In this document: positions 44,546-53,226 of the stretch, piece by piece
Layout: every line of letters begins with the position of its first letter
Position numbering within the stretch: position 1 is the stretch's first letter
NCBI GenBank assembly: GCA_026415315.1
Contig: JAOAHI010000011.1
Span: 1 to 53,649 of the forward strand
From: Methylohalobius sp.
Lineage (GTDB): Bacteria; Pseudomonadota; Gammaproteobacteria; Methylococcales; Methylothermaceae
Length of the DNA: 53,649 bases
Direction of reading: 5' to 3'
The notes under the pieces: model-generated
The model's input: only the letters and a program-made list of their open reading frames with translations
Told to the model about the DNA's origin: nothing
Databases searched by the model: none
Made by a program: the position numbers and the translations under genes

Positions 44546-45305
44546 ACGCCACGATCCGTCGCATGAATTGTTCCAGCACTATTCTCGCCATTACTCGGCC
44601 ATGGAGCGGCGTGCGCGTCTTCCGGACGACGTTGAACGCCTCAAGCGCGACCGGCTGCCGCGCTGGATCGATGAGATCCCCAAAGAGGCGCGCATTTTGG
44701 ATGCCGGCTGCGCCGAAGGTCACCACCTCGAAGCCTTACGGCGGATGGGGTACACGAACCTGACGGGCGTTGAGCTCTCTGCGCAGTTGCTGGCCACCGC
44801 CAAGCAAAGATTGGCGGGGGCGGCCACCTTGATTCAGGCCGACATACGCGAGTGGCTAAAGCAGGCGCCTTCGGCATCCTTTGAGGTAGTGTTTTTTCAC
44901 GATGTACTGGAGCACCTGCCGCGCGAGCACACCGTCGACGTTCTGCGCCAGTTCTACCGCATTCTTGCGCCCGGCGGCCGCCTAAGCGTGCGTTTGCCCA
45001 ACATGGCGAGCCTGATCGGCGGTTTCAATATGGCGCTCGACTTCACCCATGTTACCCATTTCACCGAGTACTCTTTGATCCAAGTTTTGGAAGCGGCTGG
45101 ATTCGAGCCAACCAATATTACCCTAGAGTGCCAAGCTCCGCGCTTGTTCTGGTCTTGGCGCAAGCCGCATCGCGCCCTGCTGCGCCTGCTCAACCGCGCA
45201 CGTTGGCACCTCAACAACGCCGTGCACTGCAGTGTTTACCTGCTCTCGGACTTCATTCGGCCAAGAGTATTCGATCCTAATCTGGTGGTGATCGCGCGCA
45301 AATGA
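44538..45305 (+). CDS. class I SAM-dependent methyltransferase (polysaccharide locus)
   Basis: A 255-residue methyltransferase. SAM motifs: ILDAGCAEGHHLEALRRMG (about 53-71), LTGVELSAQLLATAK and VVFFHDVLEHLP, with a LAPGGRLSVRLPN strand later. An extension of about 80 residues follows. The location between flippase and glycosyltransferase suggests methylation of a sugar or repeat-unit end. Overlaps upstream by eight and downstream by four bases (ATGA). Confidence 0.9.
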   Translation: MSERHDPSHELFQHYSRHYSAMERRARLPDDVERLKRDRLPRWIDEIPKEARILDAGCAEGHHLEALRRMGYTNLTGVELSAQLLATAKQRLAGAATLIQADIREWLKQAPSASFEVVFFHDVLEHLPREHTVDVLRQFYRILAPGGRLSVRLPNMASLIGGFNMALDFTHVTHFTEYSLIQVLEAAGFEPTNITLECQAPRLFWSWRKPHRALLRLLNRARWHLNNAVHCSVYLLSDFIRPRVFDPNLVVIARK

Positions 45306-46414
45306 AACCCCACGTGTTAATCGTCATTTCCGACCTCGGCCCCGGTGGCGCGCAGCCGATGAACCTGCGCCTGGCACGTCATTTAAAAGGCCGGGATTAT
45401 CCCGTACGCGTGGTGACGCTGTTTAAACGCTCGTGGTTTGAGCCCCTCGACGCTTCCGATTTGGACTTGGTGCGTCTGGGCGCTAAAGGTGTGAGCAAAC
45501 CTTTGGTCGCTTTGCGCCTTGTGCCGTTGGCCAGGCAGGCCGATGTGGTCATCGGCGGTATGGAAGATGCATCCACCAACTACGGCTGGTTGGCAGCTAG
45601 ACTGGCGCGGAAGCCATTCATCGCCTGGACGCACATTGCCTTTGAACAACATCTGCAACGTCAAGGGTGGCTAGACCGGTGGCTGAGCCTTAGAGTACGA
45701 CGGCACGTGCGGTGGACGGTGTTTCCTGCGCAAGGCACTCTAGATTCTATGCGTCGGGCACTGGGCAAGCAGCCCCCAGATTCAACGTGGCAGGTGATCG
45801 AAAATTTTCTCGATCCGATGCCTGAACCTGCACCTCGCGCCCCGGATCCTAAACTGTTTGCCAAACCGGTTCTGATGGGCATCGGACGGCTGGCCGAACA
45901 GAAAGGCTTCGAGCGCCTTATCCGCGCTCATGCGGCGCTGCGGGCGCAAGGTTTGGACCATCACCTTGTGATCCTCGGCGAAGGACCTAAGCGCCAGGAA
46001 TTGGAGGCGGAAATCGGGCGTCTGGACGTTCAAGATACGGCGTTTTTACCTGGCCAGGTGAGCAATGTCCACGATTGGCTGGCCCATGCCACGGTGTTTG
46101 CTTTATGTTCCAGATACGAGGGTTTTGCTTTGGTTCTACTTGAGGCTCTAGCGTGCGGTGTGCCTTGTGTCGCTATGGATTGTCCTGCCGGCCCGCGCGA
46201 AATCTTGGAGGATGGCTGGGCAGGCCTGTTGACACCCGATGGGGATGAGCTGGCCTTTCAGGAAGCCTTAGCCAAGCTATTCACCGATGCCGATTTGCGA
46301 AGCTTGTATGCACTGCGTGGAAAAGAACGCGCAAGGCATTATTCACCCGAGCGCATTGTGCCCATGTGGGAGAGGCTTTTGGAACGAGTGGCCTCTGCAG
46401 CAAAAGGCGCGTGA
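45302..46414 (+). CDS. GT4-family glycosyltransferase
   Basis: A 370-residue GT-B enzyme. N-terminal HVLIVISDLGPGGAQPMNLR, then IGRLAEQKGFERLIRAHAAL and CSRYEGFALVLLEALACGVP with the Glu-rich donor site, and AMDCPAGPREILEDGWAG. The overall pattern resembles alpha-linked N-acetylgalactosaminyl or galactosyl transferases of PglH type, but donor and acceptor are not defined. The gene begins in the methyltransferase stop (ATGA). Its last 76 bases overlap a convergent GT2 gene, an unusually long tail overlap. Confidence 0.9.
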   Translation: MKPHVLIVISDLGPGGAQPMNLRLARHLKGRDYPVRVVTLFKRSWFEPLDASDLDLVRLGAKGVSKPLVALRLVPLARQADVVIGGMEDASTNYGWLAARLARKPFIAWTHIAFEQHLQRQGWLDRWLSLRVRRHVRWTVFPAQGTLDSMRRALGKQPPDSTWQVIENFLDPMPEPAPRAPDPKLFAKPVLMGIGRLAEQKGFERLIRAHAALRAQGLDHHLVILGEGPKRQELEAEIGRLDVQDTAFLPGQVSNVHDWLAHATVFALCSRYEGFALVLLEALACGVPCVAMDCPAGPREILEDGWAGLLTPDGDELAFQEALAKLFTDADLRSLYALRGKERARHYSPERIVPMWERLLERVASAAKGA

Positions 46415-47259
46415 ATTGCCTGCCCATGCGCCAAGCGCCAGCCCTTTGCCAGAGCTTTGAGCGGTATCGGGCTTCGGTAGCGCAGCGTTCGGATCAGGGC
46501 TCGCAGCGGTAAGGTAAGAAGGCGACCTAGGTACAATAAGGCAAGATCGATCCGATTTTTGGCCAGTTTTTTGGTCAGTCGCCAGTGGCATTCTGCCATC
46601 CGCGTCTCGTAAAAGTCGGTCGCCATCCCGCTGCTGGCACTGCCTTCATGATCGACTAACAGCTGCGGCACGTGCACCATGCGCTCTGGGCCGAGCCGCC
46701 AGCCGAGTTCGGTATCCTCGCCGTACATGAAAAAATCCTCGTCGTAAAGCAAACCGGGGTAGCGCGCGGGCGCAATGAGCTGGCAGCAGCCGGAGGCATA
46801 GGGAATGCTGCCTGGAAGAGGTCGGGTTGTGATCAAACCTAAGACGCGATGGTAATAAGCTGTGCCGATGAGACGGCCGCCATGATCGATCGTAGGGTAA
46901 GCAAGCACGGCGTGCGGATGGGTCTCGAGCGCTTGGCGCAAGGCAACAAGAGCACCAGGTAGCAGCACGGCATCGTTGTTGATGAGCAATACCCAGGCGT
47001 TTGGGGTTTGTTCTGTGATGAGAGTGAGGGCGCGGTTGACACCGGTGGCAAAGCCGAGGTTGGTTGGGCTTTCGTGAATCAGCACCTTCTGCGTATGGGC
47101 GAACGCCTGCCGCAAGGCGGCGGCGGATGTCCCATTGTCTTCTGAATTGTCCCAAACAAGGACTTGTTCGACCCCTTCGGCCAACAGGCTTTTTACGCAG
47201 CGTTGGGTGCGCGGGACGTCGCGGTAGTTAAGGGTGAGGCCGATGAGGGAATGCGTCAT
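46339..47259 (-). CDS. GT2-family glycosyltransferase
   Basis: A 306-residue GT-A enzyme of rhamnosyltransferase-like type. IGLTLNYRDVPRTQRCVKSL leads, with VLVWDNSEDNGT, NLGFATGVNRAL, and WVLLINNDAVLLPGAL carrying the metal-binding acidic motif. FFMYGEDTELGWRLG near 205 holds the usual ED motif. A basic, Leu-rich C-terminal tail follows. It overlaps the GT2 gene upstream on its strand by 32 bases and the GT4 gene on the other strand by 76. Acts in the cytoplasm on a lipid-linked acceptor. Confidence 0.9.
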   Translation of the reverse strand: MTHSLIGLTLNYRDVPRTQRCVKSLLAEGVEQVLVWDNSEDNGTSAAALRQAFAHTQKVLIHESPTNLGFATGVNRALTLITEQTPNAWVLLINNDAVLLPGALVALRQALETHPHAVLAYPTIDHGGRLIGTAYYHRVLGLITTRPLPGSIPYASGCCQLIAPARYPGLLYDEDFFMYGEDTELGWRLGPERMVHVPQLLVDHEGSASSGMATDFYETRMAECHWRLTKKLAKNRIDLALLYLGRLLTLPLRALIRTLRYRSPIPLKALAKGWRLAHGQAIHAPFAAEATRSKSLSHMGTMRSGE

Positions 47260-48157
47260 CTTTTAACCCTTCCCAAAGTCCAAGCAACATCGCTTGGACT
47301 TGGGTGTGGCGTTGGGAATCGAAAAGGGCATGAACCACAAGGGTTAGGGCGAGTTTGGCAGCGGCCCAGATTTTCCAAGTTGTTGGGACGTAGGAGCGTT
47401 TCATGAGTCGAATCGCATTGCGAAAAAGGTAACGATGCCGCATAGGAGTACGCAACGGCCAGATTCTGCGACCAAACCACCAAATGCGCAGGCTGTCTTT
47501 GCCCATATTGTGGCGCAGGAGAGCTTTGGGGACCCCCCATAGGCTGTATCCATGAGACAACAAACGGAACGACCACTCTGTGTCGACATGATCGATGAAA
47601 AACGTTTCGTCTAATCCTCCTAAGCTTAAAAGCAGATTCACCGGCATTAAGGTACCGCTCCCGTTGAGGTTGGCGCAGTCTACGGGGGCAGCGTTGAGTT
47701 TGGGGAAAGCGCGTTGCCAACGCCAACCCCTCATCTGATGAAAGCCATGAAAAGCGCCTGTTTTCTCGTCAAGTAAATATGGTCCCACCGCACCGACTTT
47801 GAAGCCCTGCGCTTGAAGTTCTTTAAAGGTTTGCATCAAGGTGGACAAGCAATTCGATTCGGGAATGCTGTCTTGATCCAGCAAAAAGACAAACTGCGCT
47901 GCTGGATCAAGGTTGACACCATGCTCGATCCCTCGGTTGATGGCTGCTGCGAGACCCAGGTTATGAGGGTTACACAAAAGATGCACATGCGGCAGCGATT
48001 TAGAAAGTTGCTCTAAGGCAGCACGGGTTTCTTCAATGGCGGTATTGTCGACGAGGATTTTGGGAAGATCGTCCGGCAATGCCAGTAGTTGCCGCTGAAG
48101 CTGATGCAAATCGGGAAAATACGTTACGGTAACGACGAATATTCGGTCTAAAGGCAT
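47228..48157 (-). CDS. GT2-family rhamnosyltransferase-like protein
   Basis: A 309-residue GT-A enzyme. FVVTVTYFPDLHQLQRQLLA opens it, followed by ILVDNTAIEE, NLGLAAAINRGIEHGV, and FVFLLDQDSIPESNCLSTL with the DQDS donor motif typical of RfbN- or RgpF-type rhamnosyltransferases. FFIDHVDTEWSFRLLSHGY carries the DxEW acceptor-side motif, and LRHNMG follows. The C-terminal region is basic with a hydrophobic stretch. It is followed by the second GT2 with a 32-base overlap, so the two probably add consecutive sugars. Confidence 0.9.
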   Translation of the reverse strand: MPLDRIFVVTVTYFPDLHQLQRQLLALPDDLPKILVDNTAIEETRAALEQLSKSLPHVHLLCNPHNLGLAAAINRGIEHGVNLDPAAQFVFLLDQDSIPESNCLSTLMQTFKELQAQGFKVGAVGPYLLDEKTGAFHGFHQMRGWRWQRAFPKLNAAPVDCANLNGSGTLMPVNLLLSLGGLDETFFIDHVDTEWSFRLLSHGYSLWGVPKALLRHNMGKDSLRIWWFGRRIWPLRTPMRHRYLFRNAIRLMKRSYVPTTWKIWAAAKLALTLVVHALFDSQRHTQVQAMLLGLWEGLKDDAFPHRPHP

Positions 48158-48583
48158 TTGCGAATCGTCAATAGGTTGTTGCGATTGACGACTGTAACAC
48201 TCATGGTTTGGGCTCGCATCAGATTTCTTCTTGGTCGCGCAGTTAGTTGATTAGTCCGTTGTGATGATTCGGGTCTCGTCTTAAGTGGCTTGCTGGGCTG
48301 GCCGAAGCGAAGGGGAAACTGCCTCGCCAAGAGAAAAGAGGAACCTCATGTCGGCGCGCCAGCTTCTTGCCAATAGCTAAAATTGCCTTGTCTAGATCGA
48401 GCAGAGTGCCCAATAACATTCGAAAAATGATAGGACGCTGTTATGAATATTAGCAGCAATGAGGTCTCGATAATTGGCTTTGTAGCGGATGGTGGATTTT
48501 AACCAAGCCAGAAGTCCACTTTGTGTGCGATCTGGAGGTGGCCGTACAGATTTGGCCGGCTGGTGCCAGGAGAGGCGGAAGGA
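48158..48583. other. 426-base gap in the glycosyltransferase locus
   Basis: No intact gene. On the minus strand, in the same frame as the upstream GT4 gene, a 64-codon stretch without stops continues directly past its TAA (48583 down to a TAG at 48392-48394). It contains SGLLAWLKSTIRYKANYRDL. A second frame then carries LLDLDKAILAIGKKLARRHE. The two could be pieces of one frameshifted gene, but I cannot name a family. The stretch may also hold the promoter of the two GT2 genes. Confidence 0.35.
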
Positions 48584-49717
48584 TTAGCCGATAAGTATGC
48601 GAGCTAGGCGATCGCCAAATTTTGGCCAGGAAAACTGTGCAGCAAATGCTTCGATTTTCTGTTTTTCCAAGGGTTTGGCAAGTATCTCCAGCACCGCCTG
48701 AGCAAAGCCTTTTGTATCCCCGGGTCGAATCAATCTGCCGGAGGTGCCATCGGCTACTGCATCCACCACTCCACCGGTGGCATAGGCCACAGTAGGCAAG
48801 CCGTGGGCAGCAGCCTCTATCGCTACCATGCCGAAGCCTTCTGGGTCGTTTGGGGTAGCCTGCACCGGGAAAACGTGGACATCGGCGGCAAGATAAGCCG
48901 CGCTCAAAGTCTCGTCGGGGACGAAGCCTAAGCAGCGGACACGGTCGGAAAGCCCCAAGGTGCGAGCTAATTTCAGGATTTGATGCGTTGTCTCGATCTC
49001 AGCAGCTAAAGCGTGCTGAGGCGCTTCGCCGACAATCACCAGGCAAGCGTCCTGGACTTCCTGGACGATGTGTGGCAGGACGTGGCGCACAAAGTGGCTT
49101 ATTCCCTTGCGCTGGGTCAAGCGCCCGACCGAAAGCAACAGCGGGCGATCGCCAAAGCCATATTGAGCGCGAAATAGTTGCCTTAGGTGGTGGCGTTTTT
49201 CTTCCGAGAGTTGGGGAAGTTTGACACCAGGAGGGACGACGGTGATGCGTGCGGCGGGGACGCCAACCTGCTCAGCCAGTTTCGCTGTGGCAGAACTGTT
49301 GGCGATGACGAGGTCGAGTTGGCGAATCGCCGGCAGCCAAAGAAAGCGATAAACCAGGTGATTGACGGCCAAATCTAGCCCATGCACGTAGGCAGCGGCT
49401 TTAACGTCCATCGATCTGGCTGCGCTTAGGGCAATCGGCGCAGTCAGACCGCTTCCGGCCAAAATCACCTTAGGGGGCTGGGTGCGATTGATGCGTCTGG
49501 CGCGAACGCTTGCTTCGACGAAAAAGCGCACCAGGGGTTTTAAAGCAACTTCTTCGATCGTTAACGCCTCTGGTGCCTGCTCTCTGGCCCCCTTGGGAGC
49601 GATCAGCGTGACCTTGGCCAAGCGGGAGAGCTCATCGGCCAGATGCCAGTTAAGCCGCTCCATTCCGCCACATAACGGTGGGAAATTGCGGGTAATGATC
49701 AGCACGGGCGGATTCAC
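48584..49717 (-). CDS. GT4-family glycosyltransferase
   Basis: A 377-residue GT-B enzyme. The N-terminal LIITRNFPPLCGGMERLNW has the Gly-Gly loop of GT4. LLSVGRLTQRKGISHFVRHV, RCLGFVPDETLSAAYLAADV and DPEGFGMVAIEAAAHGLP with the E-x7-E motif make the donor domain. Similar to phosphatidylinositol mannosyl-type and mannosyl transferases, so mannose is a reasonable but unproven donor. GTG start in the stop of the DPM1-like gene (GTGA). It ends with a TAA, but its frame stays open beyond. Confidence 0.9.
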   Translation of the reverse strand: MNPPVLIITRNFPPLCGGMERLNWHLADELSRLAKVTLIAPKGAREQAPEALTIEEVALKPLVRFFVEASVRARRINRTQPPKVILAGSGLTAPIALSAARSMDVKAAAYVHGLDLAVNHLVYRFLWLPAIRQLDLVIANSSATAKLAEQVGVPAARITVVPPGVKLPQLSEEKRHHLRQLFRAQYGFGDRPLLLSVGRLTQRKGISHFVRHVLPHIVQEVQDACLVIVGEAPQHALAAEIETTHQILKLARTLGLSDRVRCLGFVPDETLSAAYLAADVHVFPVQATPNDPEGFGMVAIEAAAHGLPTVAYATGGVVDAVADGTSGRLIRPGDTKGFAQAVLEILAKPLEKQKIEAFAAQFSWPKFGDRLARILIG

Positions 49718-50583
49718 GGCGCCTGTCGGTTACTGTCCTTGTATAGCAGCAAAGTAATTTGTTCAGAAATCAGTCCCATCAAAAATACGAGGAGCGAGGC
49801 AGTAAACAGCAAGGCGCTCATATTGGTAAAGCGTCCCTGGGTCCAAAAAGTGTGCAGGTACCATCCCAGCCCACTGATGAATAACAGGAAACTTACAGGC
49901 CCGAACAGCTTGATCGGAGCATAGAGAGTACCAATGCGAAAGATGATGACTAAAAACCGCACACCATCGCGCAGGGGGCGGATGTGGCTCTTGCCTTGGC
50001 GTGGGCTGGCATGGATGGGAACGTAGGCGACCGAGTAGCCAGCACGGAAAAAAGCCATGGTGATGGTCGTCGGGTAAGAAAATCCGTTGGGTAGAAGGTA
50101 CAGAAACTGACGAAATTTCTCCGCCCGCGCAGCGCGAAAGCCTGAGGTTAAGTCTAGGATACGCTGACCGGTCATATAACTCGCCAATAAGTTGTAAACC
50201 CGATTAGCCAGCCCGCGCGCCGCATTGGTCTGAGAGCCGCGCTGTCTAGCTCCGACAGCCATGTCATAGCCCTCTTCCAGTTTCTCCAGTAAACGGGGAA
50301 TATCCTCAGGGGTATGTTGGCCGTCGGCATCGAGAAAGACCAAAATTTCACCCCTAGCCTGTCGAGCACCGGTTTTGATTGCCGCTCCGTTGCCGAGGCG
50401 GTAAGGGTGATGCAAGACGACAGCGCCGGATTGTTCGGCAATCCGTGCCGTCTCGTCGGTAGAGGCGTCATCTACTACCAAAATTTCTGCCTCAGGAAAG
50501 TACTGCCGCAGTTTGGGCAAGAGACGGGCGAGGTTTTCAGCTTCGTTGCGGGCGGGAAGAATCAAGCTTAAGGTGCCAGGCAT
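49714..50583 (-). CDS. DPM1-like polyprenyl-phosphate glycosyltransferase (GT2)
   Basis: About 289 residues. The catalytic domain begins LILPARNEAENLARLLPKLR with VDDASTDETARIAEQSGA, AIKTGARQARGEILVFLDAD with the DAD metal motif, and ILDLTSGFRAARAEKFRQF. Two hydrophobic helices at the C terminus (LFGPVSFLLFISGLGWYL and ALLFTASLLVFLMGLI) anchor it in the membrane. Such enzymes load a sugar, often mannose or glucose, onto polyprenyl phosphate for use outside the cytoplasm. It lies just downstream of the pilin GT-C gene, whose class uses exactly such donors. ATG 50583 is preceded by AGGGA; the frame is open to 50640. Confidence 0.88.
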   Translation of the reverse strand: MPGTLSLILPARNEAENLARLLPKLRQYFPEAEILVVDDASTDETARIAEQSGAVVLHHPYRLGNGAAIKTGARQARGEILVFLDADGQHTPEDIPRLLEKLEEGYDMAVGARQRGSQTNAARGLANRVYNLLASYMTGQRILDLTSGFRAARAEKFRQFLYLLPNGFSYPTTITMAFFRAGYSVAYVPIHASPRQGKSHIRPLRDGVRFLVIIFRIGTLYAPIKLFGPVSFLLFISGLGWYLHTFWTQGRFTNMSALLFTASLLVFLMGLISEQITLLLYKDSNRQAP

Positions 50584-50810
50584 GACATCGATCCCTGTTT
50601 TGCTGTGTTTTAAACTTAGCGCGTTTTTGAGCAGTTGCAAGGAGCTTTACTGTCATTTCTATCTTTGTCTGATCAAGGCGATTGGCACAGTGCCAGAGGC
50701 GTTTAAGGAATTAGGGTGAACAACTAGTCCAGCAAGCGTTCGAGCACCCAGAGGAGGCTATAGGTGGAATGCCGCATTTTAATAACTCATTTTATTCTAA
50801 TAACTTTAGT

Positions 50811-52745
50811 TTAAGGCGAAACTTGGCGCTTCAGACGGGCGATCTCCTCCGCGGCTGTGCCAAAGCGGTCTTGGCCTTCGGCTTGGGCTAAGGTATTTTT
50901 CGCCTCAGCAATCAAGCCGAGGTCGATCTGTTTAGCCGCGAGCAAAACCAAGGCATCTAATCGATGCGGCATCCAAGCGACGGCCTGTTCTAGCGCAGAT
51001 AGCGCTTCGGCCTCACGATGCTGTCCATTTAGATAAAGTGCTTTGCTGACCAGCACCTCGGCGCGCTCACGTGAGCCTAAATGCGGATTGGCTAAAGCGG
51101 CGTCAAACAGAGAAAGTGCCGTAGCTTGGTCAAATAAGCGTTGGGTGTCGTTGAGAATTTGGTGAGTTAAAGCATGAAGATTGATCTGTGCGGAGGCGTC
51201 CGGTTTGGCATGGCGAAGCCTATATTGCAGCTCCGCCAGAACCTTTTGATCGATTTCGTGCTTGATGGCGGTATCGAGCGCCATCAAACTGACCAACGGT
51301 GCCAAACCCCGTGCATCCAGTCGGGCAGCAGCCCAATAGTGCTCTCTCGCTTGCAGGTAGTATGCTTTTGCCAGCTCAGGATGACGCATGATGCCCTGCG
51401 CCAGCGTCTGACCGGCTTCGAATTGACTGCGCGCTGAGGTAGGATGGCGCGTAGCCTCCATGATTCCGTGGCTGAAAAGGTCGCCCCAGTCGGCAGCGCG
51501 TATCCAGGTGGTGGTCCAAAGGAGCGGAGCCAAAAAACCAAAAATCCAAAACATCGGTTTGCTCGGGGCTGGGGCGGCAGGCAAGCGGGCAGCAAGCTGT
51601 GCGACCAAACCGAAAAGCGCCAAAAATACGCCGGCTGCGGCCAGGTAATTGCGATGCTCAAACACCAATTCCAAGGGTAAAAAAGTGGATTCTAACAAGT
51701 GGCCAGCATAGAACCATAAAATGCCGAAGCTCACCAATGGCAGAGAGCGACGCAGCCTCAGGGCCAGGCCCAACAGTAAACTGTGCCAGAGCAGGGCTAA
51801 TAAAGTCACCGGTGGGTCAAGCAGGGACTTGGAAATCGTCCAATCGTCGTGGTACAACCCCATGGCCGAAAGGTCTGGCAGAGCGATCAAATACTGGTAA
51901 AAAACCAGCACCCGCGCTTCGGTCATGAGCCGTTCCAAACAATTAAAATCGCGTCCGGCATAGGCGCGAGCAAACCAATCCGGGTCACAAAACCAGTAAC
52001 CGACGAGGGAGACTCCCCCGACTAAGGGCAGCCAGAGGAATAAAACGCGTGCCAAGTGGGAGGACTTTATGTCCAAGCCGTCAAAGCGCAACGCCCAAAC
52101 CTCGATGAGCGCTGCATACGCCAAGGCCAACACACCGTTTTCTTTTGCCAGTACTGCCAGCCCCGTAGCCGCAAACAAACTCCCCAAAGCCAATGCCATC
52201 CTGGGCCGAGTGTGGCAGCGAAAGTGGCAATAACCCAACAGTCCAAGCAGCATGAAACTGCTAGCCAATAAGGTCATGCGCTGGACCACGTAAAGCACAG
52301 TCGAGACATGCAAGGGATGGATGAGCCATAGAAACACCGTGGCATCGGCCAGCCATTTGCTGCTAGGTTCCAGTCCTGGAAAGCGCAGCACCAAGCGGCG
52401 CAAAAGCCCCCACAGCAGCACCCCGTTAAGCAGGTGAATTCCTACGTTGATCAGCTTCATCGGCCAGGGATTTAAGCCGAATAGCGCGTGGTCTAAGGCA
52501 AAGCTTGCCATCGCCAGCGGCCGACCAGTTGGCCCAGAGACCGAGGAGTGCATGGCCGCCCACAGCCCGCCAAAGGTCAGCTCTTTAAGCTGGATAAAGG
52601 GATTGAGGACGATCTGAGCAAAATCGTCGAAATAAAACCCACCCCAAAGCCCAGGCCAGTAGGCCAGGATAGCCAGCAAAGCCGCCCCTACGAACAAAAA
52701 CCCCGGCCGAAGCCGGGGTAAGGAGAGCAGTTTAGATAGTGACAT
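50811..52745 (-). CDS. multi-membrane GT-C glycosyltransferase with TPR-like tail, candidate pilin glycosyltransferase
   Basis: About 644 residues. The N-terminal two thirds contains 10 or so hydrophobic helices. The first periplasmic loop carries WGGFYFDDFAQIVLNPFIQ, the paired-Asp motif of GT-C enzymes of the TMTC/PMT-like kind. Further polar loops include AMHSSVSGPTGRPLAMASF, FLWLIHPLHVSTVLYVVQRM and EHRNYLAAAG. The C-terminal 220 residues are helical and TPR-like (AEVLVSKALYLNGQHREAEA). Its ATG overlaps the pilA stop by one base (TGATG), so it is translated with the pilin. The TfpW-type pilin glycosyltransferases of Pseudomonas occupy the same position. Donor probably polyprenyl-phosphate sugar. 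This is inferred, not shown. Confidence 0.85.
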   Translation of the reverse strand: MSLSKLLSLPRLRPGFLFVGAALLAILAYWPGLWGGFYFDDFAQIVLNPFIQLKELTFGGLWAAMHSSVSGPTGRPLAMASFALDHALFGLNPWPMKLINVGIHLLNGVLLWGLLRRLVLRFPGLEPSSKWLADATVFLWLIHPLHVSTVLYVVQRMTLLASSFMLLGLLGYCHFRCHTRPRMALALGSLFAATGLAVLAKENGVLALAYAALIEVWALRFDGLDIKSSHLARVLFLWLPLVGGVSLVGYWFCDPDWFARAYAGRDFNCLERLMTEARVLVFYQYLIALPDLSAMGLYHDDWTISKSLLDPPVTLLALLWHSLLLGLALRLRRSLPLVSFGILWFYAGHLLESTFLPLELVFEHRNYLAAAGVFLALFGLVAQLAARLPAAPAPSKPMFWIFGFLAPLLWTTTWIRAADWGDLFSHGIMEATRHPTSARSQFEAGQTLAQGIMRHPELAKAYYLQAREHYWAAARLDARGLAPLVSLMALDTAIKHEIDQKVLAELQYRLRHAKPDASAQINLHALTHQILNDTQRLFDQATALSLFDAALANPHLGSRERAEVLVSKALYLNGQHREAEALSALEQAVAWMPHRLDALVLLAAKQIDLGLIAEAKNTLAQAEGQDRFGTAAEEIARLKRQVSP

Positions 52746-53176
52746 CACTTGCAGCTACCGGGGAGATATTTGGCAGGCATAGTGCCCGCTTTACACTTCC
52801 ACACCACGACCCCGTTGCTGGTCGAAACGGCCGAGAGCTGGACGGTTTTGCCCTCTGCATCATCGGGCAGATCGTTGCCAGTTCCTGTTGTCGCCGTAAT
52901 GAGACCGCAGTTAGCGCCACAAGTTACACCGTTTACATATTTCCCGGTGGCACCTGTGTTAAAGCCGACCGAAGCCGCCGAACCAAATGCTTGGTGATAG
53001 GCATAATAATCTGAGACGGCGGTTTTGACTTCATCTAAACGCAGAGTCACTTCGGAAATCTTCGAACGCGTCATGTAGTCCTGATACGCCGGCACAGTAA
53101 TCGCGGCCAAAATACCAACGATCGCCACCACGATCATGAGCTCGATTAAAGTAAAGCCTTGTTGTTTTTTCATCAT
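52745..53176 (-). CDS. pilA: type IV major pilin (type IVa)
   Basis: Structural subunit of type IV pili. The short leader MMKKQQG ends in the prepilin-peptidase site [19 protein letters not shown], with the essential Glu 5 of the mature protein, and the amphipathic [13 protein letters not shown] helix follows. The mature pilin is about 136 residues. Cysteines in VTCGANC and near the C terminus ([18 protein letters not shown]) would form the disulfide-bounded D-region. ATG 53176 is seven bases from AAGGAG; the longer open frame to 53266 crosses the promoter. The Thr/Ser-rich globular part offers many O-glycosylation sites. Confidence 0.96.
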   Translation of the reverse strand: MMKKQQGFTLIELMIVVAIVGILAAITVPAYQDYMTRSKISEVTLRLDEVKTAVSDYYAYHQAFGSAASVGFNTGATGKYVNGVTCGANCGLITATTGTGNDLPDDAEGKTVQLSAVSTSNGVVVWKCKAGTMPAKYLPGSCK

Positions 53177-53226
53177 GGTTAGTCTCCTTAAAATTGAGGT
53201 TGAAAAACACATTGCACTGAGAATAA

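Noticed and set aside
46646-47155. 170-codon frame in another phase of a GT2 gene
   Set aside because: Arg/His/Ser-rich shadow; the GT2 frame carries the donor motifs.
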